Counted from the first letter of the stretch, positions 34,733 to 45,160 are shown. The stretch is 64,000 nt of DNA from Tolypothrix bouteillei VB521301 (GCF_000760695.4 NZ_JHEG04000001.1:1063834-1127833), one strand, 5' to 3'. Numbers and translations are program-made. Notes: generated by a model not told the origin, from the letters alone.

Positions 34733-35322
34733 CGCCAGCTATATTTGATTGCCATTTCTTTTTTTACTGCTATTTCTCAAGTAAAGAACCCCCCCAACTC
34801 CCAGAAATACTAGGTTTTGGAGGGTTCAAATGTTGCAGCAAAAAGTGAATTATTAATAAATTAACAGCCAAGAAGTAAATTTAAAATTAAGAAACGGTTA
34901 AGTTTTAGTAAAAATATTCTCTAAACTCTATAACAGTTATAAAAAATTAATAATTTTTATGTGCTGAATTTTACAATTTTGTATAAGTATTACTCTGGGT
35001 AGTTGTAAAAATCTAAGAAATACGTTATGCGTTGAAAATTTCTCTAAAAATACGTGTCTTTTCTAATTATTGGCTCTTAAAAGTCAAAGCACAAAGTTTG
35101 AATAACGACAAATTCTATTTTTTAATGGTAATTAAATATACTAAAATGTGCAACTGTATTGTACAGTTAAAACTCTGTAACCAATTAATAAGCGTATATT
35201 AGTGCCTTCACTGATAATCTTTCGATACAGATAGTTAATTAACAGTGAATTTCAAGCCAAGAAAACAAAAAGGGCGCAATGCCTTGCGCCCTTAAGGTCA
35301 TACTGTACTACGAGGACTTTTA
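34733..35322. other. AT-rich intergenic region
   Basis: Apart from the terminator at 35270-35293, I see no gene or structured RNA in this 590-base region. The promoter of the acyl-CoA-dehydrogenase/cyclase gene must lie at its left end. Confidence 0.4.
35270..35293 (-). terminator. Rho-independent terminator of the FG-GAP gene
   Basis: AAGGGCGCAA and TTGCGCCCTT form a perfect 10-bp stem with a 4-base loop. Read on the minus strand it is followed by TTTTTGTTTTC. It begins 30 bases after the stop codon at 35323. Confidence 0.8.
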
Positions 35323-36540
35323 TTAATAGGCAATCCACTCTGGAGAAATTGTGTCTAGAGGAGTTTCAGAGGTCGTTGTTCCATTAACAGTCCAAATGGA
35401 GTTTTCACCAGAGTTGTAATTGCGCCAGAACACATCAGTCTTACCATCGCCATTGTAATCACCAACTTTGGGCTGTTTAGCCACATCAGTTGCAGGTAAG
35501 AAGGCAGCAGTAGAAACTGTTGTGCCATCCATTAACCAAGCAGTGTTCTCGCCAGTCGTTTCATTGTGCCAGAGAATATCCGTCTTACCATCACCATTAA
35601 AATCACCTACGCTAGATTTCCAAGAAAGATCGAGCTTTTGCACGGAGCCAGAAGTGATGAAAATACTATTCATCAACCACACCGTGTTTTCCCCCGTTTG
35701 GTTATTGCGCCAGAGAATATCGGTTTTGTTATCTCCGTTAAAATCACCAAAGGTGTAGCTGTCCCATGTGGGATCTAATGATGACAGACCATATTTTGAG
35801 GTATTAGTACCATCCATAAACCAGACGGCATTTTCCCCAGATACTGTATTGTGCCAAAAAATGTCATTCTTACCATCGCCATTGAAATCAACGATGTTAG
35901 AAGTCCAAGATGAGTCGGCTGCATCAATAAAAGCAGAAGTAAGGACTCTAGTGTCATCCATCAACCAAGTTGCATTATCACCCGTTTGAGAGTTGCGCCA
36001 GAAAATGTCACTCTTACCATCGCCATTAAAGTCAGCAATACTCGCAGTCCATGCCGCGTCGATTTTGTCCAAATAAACTTCAGAGGCAATGTTAACCCCA
36101 TCCATAATCCAAATAAGGTTTTCTCCTGTTGATTTGTTACGCCAAAACAAATCTGTTTTCCCATCCCGATTGAAATCTGCATAGGAAAAGTCCCAAGAAA
36201 AATCTATCTGTCTGGGGGTGGATCCATTGGCTACCCTTGTGCCATCCATCTGCCAAATAGCCACTTCATTCGTTTGGGTATTACGCCAAAATTTGTCAGT
36301 TTTGCCATCACCGTTAAAGTCGGGAACGAGTGCTGCATTACTGTATTGAGGGTTGGGATTGGGATTTTTAGCCGTTGTTGTTGCAAGCGTTGAATCAGAC
36401 AAATCACTTAGCAGATTTTGTGACGATCGCCCCCAATCGTAAGTAGTGTCTAAAGCATCTGTAATCACAGAATTATTGGAGATTAGCAGAGACGAAAGTT
36501 CACTAGTACTTGTAGAATTGACAGTTTTAGATTCAAACAT
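35323..36540 (-). CDS. FG-GAP/VCBS-type calcium-binding repeat protein
   Basis: The product has 405 residues. After a Ser/Thr-rich N-terminus of about 95 residues without a signal peptide, seven repeats of about 44 residues follow, each with a DFNGDGKTDxFWRN calcium loop and a GENxxWxMDGT strand. Such repeats build a beta-propeller in extracellular or surface proteins. The missing signal peptide points to a non-Sec route such as type I secretion, which is an inference. The gene is monocistronic with its own terminator. Confidence 0.82.
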   Translation of the reverse strand: MFESKTVNSTSTSELSSLLISNNSVITDALDTTYDWGRSSQNLLSDLSDSTLATTTAKNPNPNPQYSNAALVPDFNGDGKTDKFWRNTQTNEVAIWQMDGTRVANGSTPRQIDFSWDFSYADFNRDGKTDLFWRNKSTGENLIWIMDGVNIASEVYLDKIDAAWTASIADFNGDGKSDIFWRNSQTGDNATWLMDDTRVLTSAFIDAADSSWTSNIVDFNGDGKNDIFWHNTVSGENAVWFMDGTNTSKYGLSSLDPTWDSYTFGDFNGDNKTDILWRNNQTGENTVWLMNSIFITSGSVQKLDLSWKSSVGDFNGDGKTDILWHNETTGENTAWLMDGTTVSTAAFLPATDVAKQPKVGDYNGDGKTDVFWRNYNSGENSIWTVNGTTTSETPLDTISPEWIAY

Positions 36541-36916
36541 AATGTTTGGTTACGACTAGTGTTCATCATTTTTTTAACTGCTTTTTTATAATGTTTCTGT
36601 TAAAAGGTAACATCTAATAATTTCTGATGTGTAAAAGTTGCATAAGCTTTAGAACGCTCTATTCTCAAGTCAGGCAAGGCACTGCCAAGCAAGAGCGAAC
36701 GTTTGGCACTGCCGATCCTACTGAGTTATCTAAGTATTATTGGGTTGCGTTCGCTATTTATTAGCTACTGAAGTTACTATTTCTTACAAAATCTGACTTA
36801 CCCAACCTTTGAGACTTACAGTTCTCAGGACTTTTTCGTACTGCGTTAAAAGAATAAATAGCTTAATTTTAGTTATAGAGAGGAGGACAAATTATTTATA
36901 TTTTCACTTCTTAGCT
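36541..36916. other. Intergenic region between divergent genes
   Basis: This 376-base region holds the promoter of the FG-GAP gene at its left end. A frame continuous with the next gene starts at a TTG at 36809 but its first 36 codons do not look like a secretion signal. I see nothing else. Confidence 0.4.
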
Positions 36917-37231
36917 ATGAAATTAAAACTATCTACTTTTTCATTTTTAACTATTTCTATTATCGTTGCTTCTGGAATACAATCTGCCGAAGCCACAAGA
37001 GTAACAAACAATATCGATCGACAAAACTATACCCGCAGTATTGCTTTTGATAGGATTCCCTCAATGCTCGAGACGGGCGATCGCTTGAAAACAGAATCAC
37101 CTTATTCCCCTGCAAGAGCAGAGATAGCAAAAATCGATAGAGTTAGCAGTGGTAACAAGTTGCAGCGTCTAAACCCACAGCCAATTTTAATTGCCTCACA
37201 GTGCAAAAGCCCGTGTAAAACCGAAATTTGA
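36917..37231 (+). CDS. Small secreted protein, unknown function
   Basis: The product has 104 residues from ATG 36917. It starts with a clear signal peptide (MKLKLSTFSFLTISIIVASG, likely cut after AEA). The mature part is polar and has a CKSPC cysteine pair near the C-terminus. I do not recognise the family. Confidence 0.55.
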   Translation: MKLKLSTFSFLTISIIVASGIQSAEATRVTNNIDRQNYTRSIAFDRIPSMLETGDRLKTESPYSPARAEIAKIDRVSSGNKLQRLNPQPILIASQCKSPCKTEI

Positions 37232-37294
37232 GAAAGACAGAATAGCTCTTACCACAGCTACATGGTGTATTTACTTGAGAAGAATCCCGTTTCA

Positions 37295-37456
37295 TTAACT
37301 TGCGTGTTTCCAGTCGCTAAGTTGTTCGCACTCTTGCTGCTTGATTGGACGCGGACGTATTGGTCTTAAAGGAGTGCCAATATCCACCGCAGAAAAAGAT
37401 TTTTGTCTCTTCTTAGAAGATTGTTGTTGGGTAGGGTGAGTTTCTATAGTTGTCAT
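37295..37456 (-). CDS. 53-residue basic protein, unknown function
   Basis: A short minus-strand frame runs from ATG 37456, with AGAGGT at good spacing upstream, to TAA. It encodes MTTIETHPTQQQSSKKRQKS..., ending in PIKQQECEQLSDWKHAS. The Pro/Arg-rich centre (GTPLRPIRPRPIKQ) looks like a short binding peptide. The good ribosome-binding site is the main reason to call it. Confidence 0.5.
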   Translation of the reverse strand: MTTIETHPTQQQSSKKRQKSFSAVDIGTPLRPIRPRPIKQQECEQLSDWKHAS

Positions 37457-37702
37457 AAGTTTACCTCTATGTTGCCGATTGGGGGTTTGTGAATCTCATT
37501 GCATGAATGAATTTACCATTAATGCCCGAACGTTAATCAGTATTCCCAATTTTCCATCAACTATCACTCTATCTGAGGTAATTTCCGGAAAAAATCCGGG
37601 AAATAGATTTGGAGATTCACCGAACTACATTTGATTGAGTGACATAACTGCACTAGTTCGAGGACAACAGAGGCAATATCGCATCACAGCCCACTCCCTC
37701 AC

Positions 37703-37909
37703 TTATTGTGCCTGCTGCTCGCAAATCATTAGGTCACGGGACTCCTGCCGAATTCGCCCCAAACTGGCAGCTTCCTGCAACGACATAAAAGCATCAAAAT
37801 CTTCTATGTCATACTTTGTTTGTAAAAGTTTTCGCAACTGTTCTTCCGCAGTAACGGTAAGATATCCAGTTGTTATAACCTGTTGAACAACCTCACGGAT
37901 TAACATCAT
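37703..37909 (-). CDS. Small conserved cyanobacterial protein
   Basis: The product has 68 residues: MMLIREVVQQVITTGYLTVT, AEEQLRKLLQTKYDIEDFDA, then FMSLQEAASLGRIRQES. It is a soluble helical protein of a type that I recall as a short conserved hypothetical in cyanobacteria. Function unknown. The second Met is an equally good start. It is divergent from the beta-glucosidase gene. Confidence 0.6.
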   Translation of the reverse strand: MMLIREVVQQVITTGYLTVTAEEQLRKLLQTKYDIEDFDAFMSLQEAASLGRIRQESRDLMICEQQAQ

Positions 37910-38046
37910 AATCTCAACCTATGTAGTGAAATAACTACAACTGCCCATAAGCTTATTTTCGCTCTTTTTAAGAAATCTTTACAATCTCTCTTTCGATAGG
38001 CTTTATTTCCTCACTAAAACTTTACAAACTATCACAAGGTAGAGCA

Positions 38047-39423
38047 ATGACAAATTTTTACCAATTTCCGCAAGATTTTTGTTGGGGTGCTGCTACTGCT
38101 TCCTACCAAATAGAAGGTGCATATGAAGAAGGAGGTCGCAAACCCAGTGTTTGGGACACTTTTAGCGCCACTCAGGGAAAAGTGCTTAATGGTGATACGG
38201 GTGCAGTTGCGTGCGATCATTACCATCGCTATCAATCAGATGTAGAACTGATGGTAACCTTGGGAATCAAACACTACCGCTTCAGTATTGCCTGGACTCG
38301 TATTCTTCCTGATGGTCGCGGTACAGTCAACGAAGAAGGTATTGATTTTTACAAGCGTTTGGTAGACTGCTTGCTCGAGCATGGCATCACGCCTCACGTT
38401 ACTCTGTTTCATTGGGATAGCCCTCAAACACTTGAGGATTTGTACGGTTCTTGGCAAAGTCGCCAAATGGCATATGATTACGCCGACTACGTGAAAGCAG
38501 TTGTCAAGCGGCTGGGATCGCGTATCGGTCATTGGATAACTCTGAATGAAATTCCCTGTTTTACTCATTTAAGTTATGATGCAGAGCGAGAAGCACCCCA
38601 TGCTCCAGGCAAACGTGTTAGCAGTGCAAAGGAAGTTTGGCAAACTTCTCACCACGCTTTACTTGCTCATGGTTTGGGATGCCAAGCAATTCGAGAAGCC
38701 TCACCTATTCCCTGTCAAGTGTCTCTGGTAGATAATATCTCGGTTACAGTTCCGATTAACGAATCCCCAGCCAATATTACAGCAGCCAAAAATGCTTTCC
38801 AAACTAGCTGGGTAAATGGTGGAGTTATTTTTCCAGCACTGACAGGTAACTACAGTTCTGCCATGCTCGATCTATTGGGAGAACAAGCACCCGATGTTCA
38901 ACCTGGTGATTTGGAAATAATTCATCAACCCCTGGATGCGATCGGTTTAAATATATACACGGGAACTTATGTTCGTGCTGCAGATAATAAACTCGGTTAT
39001 GAATTTCTCGATTTACCTAAAGGTTACCCACAAATGTATATGCCCTGGTTAAATATTGTGCCAGAGAGTCTTTATTGGGGCATTCGTCACATTAGTGAAA
39101 CTATGCAACGAAATGACTTACCCGTTTACATTACGGAAAACGGCTGCGCCACGCAAGATGAAATTAACACTCATGGCGAAGTCATTGACACGGATAGAAT
39201 TTTCTACTTGCGACAGTACCTCAAAGCAGCTCATCGTGCTGTGAGTGAAGGGTATCCTTTAAAGGGATATTTTGTATGGAGCTTAATGGACAATTTTGAG
39301 TGGGCGTGGGGATACTCCCGACGTTTTGGAATTACATATATAGATTACAAAACACAGCAACGTATCCCAAAAGCTAGTTTTGAGTGGTATGCAGAGTGTA
39401 TCCGTCAAAACAGCATTGTTTGA
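38047..39423 (+). CDS. bglB: Beta-glucosidase, glycoside hydrolase family 1
   Basis: The 458-residue product has the usual GH1 length. It starts FPQDFCWGAATASYQIEGA and contains the acid/base Glu in TLNEIPCF (about residue 166) and the nucleophile Glu in VYITENGCA (about residue 363), then GYFVWSLMDNFEWAWGYSRRFG. It hydrolyses beta-glucosides. No sugar transporter or PTS gene is next to it. The ATG at 38047 gives a typical N-terminus. Confidence 0.93.
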   Translation: MTNFYQFPQDFCWGAATASYQIEGAYEEGGRKPSVWDTFSATQGKVLNGDTGAVACDHYHRYQSDVELMVTLGIKHYRFSIAWTRILPDGRGTVNEEGIDFYKRLVDCLLEHGITPHVTLFHWDSPQTLEDLYGSWQSRQMAYDYADYVKAVVKRLGSRIGHWITLNEIPCFTHLSYDAEREAPHAPGKRVSSAKEVWQTSHHALLAHGLGCQAIREASPIPCQVSLVDNISVTVPINESPANITAAKNAFQTSWVNGGVIFPALTGNYSSAMLDLLGEQAPDVQPGDLEIIHQPLDAIGLNIYTGTYVRAADNKLGYEFLDLPKGYPQMYMPWLNIVPESLYWGIRHISETMQRNDLPVYITENGCATQDEINTHGEVIDTDRIFYLRQYLKAAHRAVSEGYPLKGYFVWSLMDNFEWAWGYSRRFGITYIDYKTQQRIPKASFEWYAECIRQNSIV

Positions 39424-39478
39424 TACAAAGTTTGAAAATACTTACAACTGGCGATGGGAGTAACTCGTAATTACCCTT

Positions 39479-39595
39479 ATACCAATTTTCTATGAAGATG
39501 CATACAAGCAAAGCCTGCCTTCGCAGGCTTTGCTTGTATAGTTTCACCCTTCTAGGGTGAGGAGAATAATGTGCAACTTTACATAAAATTGGTAT
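39479..39595. mobile_element. MITE-like element 1
   Basis: Perfect 11-bp inverted ends (ATACCAATTTT/AAAATTGGTAT) bound 117 bases that contain a perfect 16-bp stem hairpin (TACAAGCAAAGCCTGC) and a smaller one (TTCACCCT/AGGGTGA). TA at each end suggests a Tc1/IS630-type target. The right end coincides with the stop codon of the next gene. A related element is at 55565. Confidence 0.65.
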
Positions 39596-40029
39596 TAATT
39601 ATTAACTGAAGGGTTACGTTTAATCTCAATCATTGCATTCCAAGTACTGTATCCAACAATTCCATCATTAGTTAAGCGATCGTGCTTCTGCTGAAAAGCT
39701 TTAACTGCAGCCGCAGTCGCAGAACCGTAAACACCATCAAGCGCACCCGTGTAGTAGCCTTGTTCTTTTAAAAAAGCTTGAACGTCTCTAACAGGTGCTC
39801 CTTCACTTCCAAGTTGTAACTTTGGTGCTGCTTCTGGTGAATATTGGCCGATCTCGCTGATTGATACTAATTTTGTTGGAGCTGTATATTGATTGAGCTT
39901 CTTCTCAGCAGATGCATTTAGAGGAGTTTGAGCCGCTGTTGGTTTGCTGGTAAAAGGCAAAGCAGCCAATGCGATCGCTGAGAAAATACTAAGAAATCGT
40001 ATATGTGGGTTAATCCATTTGGTTTTCAT
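39595..40029 (-). CDS. Secreted peptidoglycan-binding_1 domain protein
   Basis: The product has 144 residues from ATG 40029, with AAGGAG six bases upstream; the frame is open to 40113 but without a ribosome-binding site. An N-terminal signal peptide (about residues 1-33, ending TAAQ) is followed by a linker and a peptidoglycan-binding_1 domain (LQLGSEGAPVRDVQAFL, DGVYGSATAAAVKAFQ, DGIVGYSTWNAMIE). It should act in the periplasm at the cell wall. Unlike the six genes at 3-6 kb it has a signal peptide. Confidence 0.82.
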   Translation of the reverse strand: MKTKWINPHIRFLSIFSAIALAALPFTSKPTAAQTPLNASAEKKLNQYTAPTKLVSISEIGQYSPEAAPKLQLGSEGAPVRDVQAFLKEQGYYTGALDGVYGSATAAAVKAFQQKHDRLTNDGIVGYSTWNAMIEIKRNPSVNN

Positions 40030-40113
40030 AAAATTCTCCTTTTTAAGAAGACGGACAAAATCGTTTTTAATTTTTAAATAAGGAGTTTTGAGTTCATCAC
40101 TATGTGTGTTCAT

Positions 40114-40579
40114 GTAAAGTCAAACAATCTCGAGCTACATCTATAAGTTAATTTTTTGACAAATGAATTTATTTCAAAATAATAAAATTATGAAACTTTT
40201 GCATGGTTCATAGGTGGGACTTAAAAGTTGTAGAATGTCTAACCAACGAGATAATTTTAGGTCATCATTAATGGGTAATAATTCTCGAGAACGATCGGCG
40301 ATCCAAAATGCTTACTTAATATTGCGATATGCTGCGCGATACCACAGACTATCTCGTAAGTACTACGCGCTATCAGCACGGGACTCATCGCTTGGATAGA
40401 CTCACCAAAATTAAGAGTTTGAAACTTAACCTACTTGGGTTTTGCCTGTATAGATGCGATTTCTAATCGCTAAGGCAAGTATTAGATAGTATTTCCTAAG
40501 TATCTTTATACGAGTTGAACTATCATTTCTCGATCCTTCTCTTTTAGATTAAGAGGTGTTTTCAGGCATCTAATAATGC
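40114..40579. other. Intergenic region with one doubtful small frame
   Basis: A 54-codon frame at 40235-40399 on the plus strand (MSNQRDNFRSSLMGNNSRER..., Tyr/Arg-rich) could be a small basic protein but lacks a ribosome-binding site. Nothing else was recognised. Confidence 0.35.
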
Positions 40580-42616
40580 TTAAAACTCAACCATCGAAGT
40601 TGCACTTATACTTACACAATTTCGACCTCTGCGGATAGCTTGATGAAGTGCGCTTTCAGTAGCTTCAACCAGAACTTCCGGAGGATTTTCTTTACTTGGA
40701 ATAATACTTGCTACTCCCAAACTTACTGTCAGTACACGAGATGAAAACCCACCAAATATAGAACGGTCGTGCTTAATTGCCAATCCAATAACATCATCTC
40801 TAATATGCGTTGCAATGTTAAGAGCAAACTCAGTACTCAAAAGAGGCACAATTATGGCAAACTTAGCACCTGCATAACGTGCTATAAAATACTCTGGATA
40901 TTCATCTAAGCGATCGCTAATAGTATTTGCAATTAATTGCAAACACTCATCTCCAACTTTATATCCATAAGCTGCATTGAAGAACTTAAAGTAATCTACT
41001 TCACATAGCACTAGAGAGATTGGCAAAGCTTCCTTTGCCCATTCTTCCCAGTTATTTTCCATGTACTGATTGAAGTTGTGCCTCGTTGGAAGGTGGGTGA
41101 GTTCATCAAGATGATTTGCGTATCCTATCTTTTGTAATTCTGTCACTAACTCTTCTGTCTCGGCGACATTTTGTATCTTTTCGTGTTGCAACTGCTCTCG
41201 AAAATAAAGACGGTACAATTCACAGCTAGGCTTTGCCCGATTACCATCAAGCTCAATAAGCCCCATGCTTTCTAATTTAAAAGCTGCGATCGCATCCAAG
41301 TGAACGCTTTCATTAGAATTAACTACCTGTTGAAAAGCCGATACCAATGCTGGTGCTTTTTGAAGGATAGCTAGATTACCCCGTAAGTAGTCGCTAAAAA
41401 TTCCTGATGATGTAGCCGCTGTTTGCAGCAATTCCTCATAGGTTATTTCTTCCCGTTGTAAATAATAGAATGCAAGATTTAAGAGATAGGGATGCCCGGA
41501 TAACATTTTTATGAGTGGGGCAAGATTTTGTTTGCCTTTTTCACCACTAGCCCAAATTAATCCATAACGTTGTGCTAAATCCCAAGCTTGCTCTGGAGTA
41601 AACTTTGGTAGCGTTATTGTCAGTCCAACGTTAAAAGGGGATTGATTGAGATTGAGCGGAACGCATATTTCTGTGGCATGTGCTACAACTAAGCGACACT
41701 TTTGCCAAATTTTCTCTTGTTTGGCAAGCTCGTGCCAAAACCGCAGCATTGGCAAAAAATCTTTCGCAATAGTTGGGTGTTCAAAAACTCTGTTAACTTC
41801 ATTTAAAACGATAACAACAGCATTAGCAACCTGCTTTAAGATATATGCTTCAAAATAAAGCTTACTACTCACTTTACTTCCCATATCCTCATCCCAGAAA
41901 TTATCTAGCTTGGGATTGAGGTTCAATTGTCTGCTGACATTAGCGCAAAACCATCGTAAAAATTTTTCGAGAGAAATAAAGATGGATTCGTCTGCTTCTT
42001 GAAAGTCCAAATAAACTGTGTTGTACTCTAAAGCTTTTGAGTATGAAACAATGCGGTGTAGTAGAGAGCTCTTCCCCATTTTTCTAGGTGCTCTAATTCC
42101 GATCGCACATCCAGGTTGACTAATTTCTTGATAAGCGATTTCTTCAACAGGGGGACGGTTAATGTAGAAAGGAGAAGTCAGATCTAAAGGAGCGTTAGGA
42201 TACGGAATTTCTTTATTTATCGTTAGAAGTTGCACGTCTTCACTTTCGTGCTTTTTATCTATTATTTCTAGTTCAGGTTCAGCTTCTTTTTTCTGCCTAC
42301 CTATAAAATTTGTTTGGATCTGATTCAACACTAAATGCAGATTTTTCTTTGTGACCCTTTGTCCTACTGTATCTGAAATGTCTTGCCACAACTGGGAACC
42401 TACTTCCTTGATGTAATCGCTCGCATAACCCGAACTTTGAGCCATCTCATTGTAGGTTTGTCCCAACCAGGATTGATGTAACACAAACTTTTCAATAGAA
42501 CTCAGTCGTCTTGGCAGAAGTGACTGTTCTACTGCTTCTAAAATTTGATTAACCTCCGTTGAATGGTCTGTCTGAAGCAAACCATTCCTGTAGCTATACG
42601 TACTTTTAATGTACAC
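40580..42616 (-). CDS. AAA-like ATPase with N-terminal HTH-like domain and C-terminal degenerate GGDEF domain
   Basis: The product has 678 residues. Residues about 20-110 resemble the helical N-terminus of vWA-MoxR-associated proteins (LSSIEKFVLHQSWLGQTYNE). Residues about 140-450 form an AAA-like ATPase of the AAA_35 type, with Walker A APRKMGKSSLL and FYINRPPVE before it. Residues about 510-670 are a GGDEF fold (DELTHLPTRHNFNQYM, LCEVDYFKFFN, SLGVASI), but the GGDEF signature itself reads AGAKF, so diguanylate cyclase activity is unlikely. It probably senses through the ATPase module and uses the GGDEF fold for binding. No operon partner. Confidence 0.78.
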   Translation of the reverse strand: MYIKSTYSYRNGLLQTDHSTEVNQILEAVEQSLLPRRLSSIEKFVLHQSWLGQTYNEMAQSSGYASDYIKEVGSQLWQDISDTVGQRVTKKNLHLVLNQIQTNFIGRQKKEAEPELEIIDKKHESEDVQLLTINKEIPYPNAPLDLTSPFYINRPPVEEIAYQEISQPGCAIGIRAPRKMGKSSLLHRIVSYSKALEYNTVYLDFQEADESIFISLEKFLRWFCANVSRQLNLNPKLDNFWDEDMGSKVSSKLYFEAYILKQVANAVVIVLNEVNRVFEHPTIAKDFLPMLRFWHELAKQEKIWQKCRLVVAHATEICVPLNLNQSPFNVGLTITLPKFTPEQAWDLAQRYGLIWASGEKGKQNLAPLIKMLSGHPYLLNLAFYYLQREEITYEELLQTAATSSGIFSDYLRGNLAILQKAPALVSAFQQVVNSNESVHLDAIAAFKLESMGLIELDGNRAKPSCELYRLYFREQLQHEKIQNVAETEELVTELQKIGYANHLDELTHLPTRHNFNQYMENNWEEWAKEALPISLVLCEVDYFKFFNAAYGYKVGDECLQLIANTISDRLDEYPEYFIARYAGAKFAIIVPLLSTEFALNIATHIRDDVIGLAIKHDRSIFGGFSSRVLTVSLGVASIIPSKENPPEVLVEATESALHQAIRRGRNCVSISATSMVEF

Positions 42617-43266
42617 CTACGTACCCCTGTATAGAATGTAAATCGATAGATGCGGCTACATAAGTAGTTACACGCAGACAAACATAACATTAAGCGATTT
42701 TATATCAGTATCTAAACAATTATTCTAGTACTAAACTCTCACTCACGTTGCGAGTGTTTACTAAGTCTTTATGAAAACTTTAAAAATAGTCTTCATTAAA
42801 CATTTTTTAAAGAAAAATTTATAAAACTTTCATCTTATTATCCAAGGCTTAACCATTTTTTAATATTCTTACAGAATATAGCATATTGCACAATTAATGA
42901 GTCAAGAAAGTTCTTGCCCTCATTTTTTCTGCTTTGTAGACTTTTATAAAACAATGATTTGAGGTTTAAAATATACGTATGTAAGCTGAAAGCCTATCAG
43001 AGCGAGCTTCCTATTTTTGACGATCCCCAACAGAATACTTGATATTTTTATTAAGTTTTGCTAGATTTTTCAGTATTATTACTGAGTAATGAGATTGTAA
43101 TTGAGATTGAAATCTGAGACTAAATATTTAATAACTTAAGTTGCTAGAGATCCGAAAACGCTAGAATTTAAGCGCTGAAGAAAAGAAATATGTATTGATA
43201 ATTACTTCAAAAGGTGTATTTTGTACCAATTTCATACCGTTTACGGGAACTAACTGCCAACTTACG
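42617..43266. other. Long AT-rich intergenic region
   Basis: This 650-base region holds the promoter of the AAA/GGDEF gene at its left end. I find no gene, RNA or strong hairpin in it. Confidence 0.4.
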
Positions 43267-43695
43267 TTAATATCTACTACTAGGTATGATAAGAAGATCT
43301 ATTACTTCACCAATTACCAAACCACATCCAGCGATCGCACTCAATACTAAAAACGTATCTCGTTTACCAAATCCAGCAAAACGAAACTCCATCTCTGCTA
43401 GGAGTGTCGTTGTCAAAGGCAAAACGATGAACGTAACGAAAATTGACCAAGTTGCTATGAGTGCAATAGAAGCACCTAAAAACAAGACAACAGTTAAAGC
43501 TCTAGAACCAAATCGAATTAATCGTTCCAACCAAGCAATAGTTCTCCAAGCAATAGCTAACACTAAAGCTGCAACAAAAGCCCCCACCAACCAAGCGATA
43601 TCGTGAGCCGACAGGTACCAACCCAACCAAGCATAAGCCAACCAAAGGAACACTAAGGGTAGCCAGGGTATTTTGTGGAGCAACTCATTATTCAT
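43267..43695 (-). CDS. Membrane protein with four to five hydrophobic segments
   Basis: The 142-residue product is an integral membrane protein with hydrophobic stretches at about residues 10-28, 32-50, 65-100 and 113-135 and few charged loops (RLIRFGSR, EMEFRFAGFGKRD). I do not recognise a family or function. It stands alone. Confidence 0.6.
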   Translation of the reverse strand: MNNELLHKIPWLPLVFLWLAYAWLGWYLSAHDIAWLVGAFVAALVLAIAWRTIAWLERLIRFGSRALTVVLFLGASIALIATWSIFVTFIVLPLTTTLLAEMEFRFAGFGKRDTFLVLSAIAGCGLVIGEVIDLLIIPSSRY

Positions 43696-43936
43696 AACCC
43701 ATTTACCTTCATCATGAGAATAATGATAACTGACAGTGTACTAATTCAGCCTAGAGAAAGTCGTAATTCTAAATCAATATACTTATGGTTGATATTAAGA
43801 AGAAATTTATTTAATACAGGTTGGCGTAAATAAAGCAACCATTTCTCATTGCTTAGTTATTCTGAAACTATCTGTGCAAAAGACGGAAAAACCTGCTCCG
43901 TTAATAATCGGTCTGTACTCGGATACAATATGACTG

Positions 43937-45160
43937 CTACTGGCTATTACTCTTTATACGAGGTTCTACTTCATTCTTAGTATAATCTTTTACTCTGTTT
44001 GAGACAACACTATTACCAGTATTGCTGCTAAAAAGCGAACAACTTACATTAATACGGCTTTTGCCACTTTTATCAAGACTCAACCCATCATGCCTATTCC
44101 CAATAAAGTAGCTATTAATAGAAGTGATAGAGTTATATTTTCCACCGATCGCTAACCCATCTTTGCCATTAGCAGTCGAAGCAATTCCAATGAGGCGCAC
44201 AGTGTTGCTGTTGCCATTGATATCAACGCCGTGAGTTGCATTGTGATTGAAAGTGCTATTGCAAGCAGTAAATTTATTATAATTACCGTTTATTTGTATG
44301 CCATCTTCTTTATTGGCAGTTATAGTGACTTGTGACAGATTGAGACTATTACCGTTAGAAATAATGTCAATGCCATCATCTGCATTATTGCTGACTACTA
44401 AATTATTAAGGATAATGCTGTTGTTATCACCTTCATCAAGATTAAATCCATCTTCACCATTGGCAACGAAACTACTATTGCTAGCACTGATGGTACTACT
44501 TGTGGTGCCTGCTTCAACTCCATTGTCTCCGTTATCGCTTAAAATGACTTCTGATAAAACTATAGTGTGACTGTTTCCTTTAACATCAATGCCATCATCC
44601 TTATTCTTACTCAAGAGCGAATGACTCACATTGATGATATTGCAATCACCATCTACCTTAATTCCATCTTCACCGTTACCGATAAAGCTAGTCTTTGACA
44701 CGGAAACTCTATTCCCATCTCCCCCAATATCAATTCCATCATTGGCATTGTTGCTAAAGACACTGTTCGTGACTGTCAGATGGCTGCCACTCCTAACACT
44801 AATACCATCTTGACCCTTGGCAATAGTCAATCCATCGATAGCAACTTTAGCATTCTTAATACAGAAGTTATTGAATTTATCATTGCCACTGATAGTCAAG
44901 TTTTCAGCACCAAGCCCAGTTATAATCAGATCGTCTGTAATATCGAGTTGCTCGGTGAGTTTAATTTCTGAACCTGATGCCAGTTGAAAGACAATTCTTT
45001 CTCGTCCGCTTCGACTGTTAGCGGCATAAATCGCTTCACGGAGTGTTGTGACTCCATCATCAGGATCGACCACATCTTCAACACTATCAACGATAAAGGT
45101 ACAACCAATTTCATCATGGTCTGGAGCTTCTGCTATGTTGGGATTGTAGTTTGCTGACAT
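43937..45160 (-). CDS. Right-handed parallel beta-helix repeat protein
   Basis: The product has 407 residues. The N-terminal block CTFIVDSVEDVVDPDDGVTT followed by LREAIYAAN is the CSLREX-like segment found before many extracellular beta-helix proteins. Then come more than ten coils of about 23 residues with the pattern NxxDGIDIxGxxNxxxxxxxxFxxN. No Sec signal peptide is present. Such proteins are usually surface or secreted adhesins or polysaccharide-binding proteins. The regular DDGI/EDGI turns and the lack of catalytic residues argue against a lyase. Confidence 0.75.
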   Translation of the reverse strand: MSANYNPNIAEAPDHDEIGCTFIVDSVEDVVDPDDGVTTLREAIYAANSRSGRERIVFQLASGSEIKLTEQLDITDDLIITGLGAENLTISGNDKFNNFCIKNAKVAIDGLTIAKGQDGISVRSGSHLTVTNSVFSNNANDGIDIGGDGNRVSVSKTSFIGNGEDGIKVDGDCNIINVSHSLLSKNKDDGIDVKGNSHTIVLSEVILSDNGDNGVEAGTTSSTISASNSSFVANGEDGFNLDEGDNNSIILNNLVVSNNADDGIDIISNGNSLNLSQVTITANKEDGIQINGNYNKFTACNSTFNHNATHGVDINGNSNTVRLIGIASTANGKDGLAIGGKYNSITSINSYFIGNRHDGLSLDKSGKSRINVSCSLFSSNTGNSVVSNRVKDYTKNEVEPRIKSNSQ

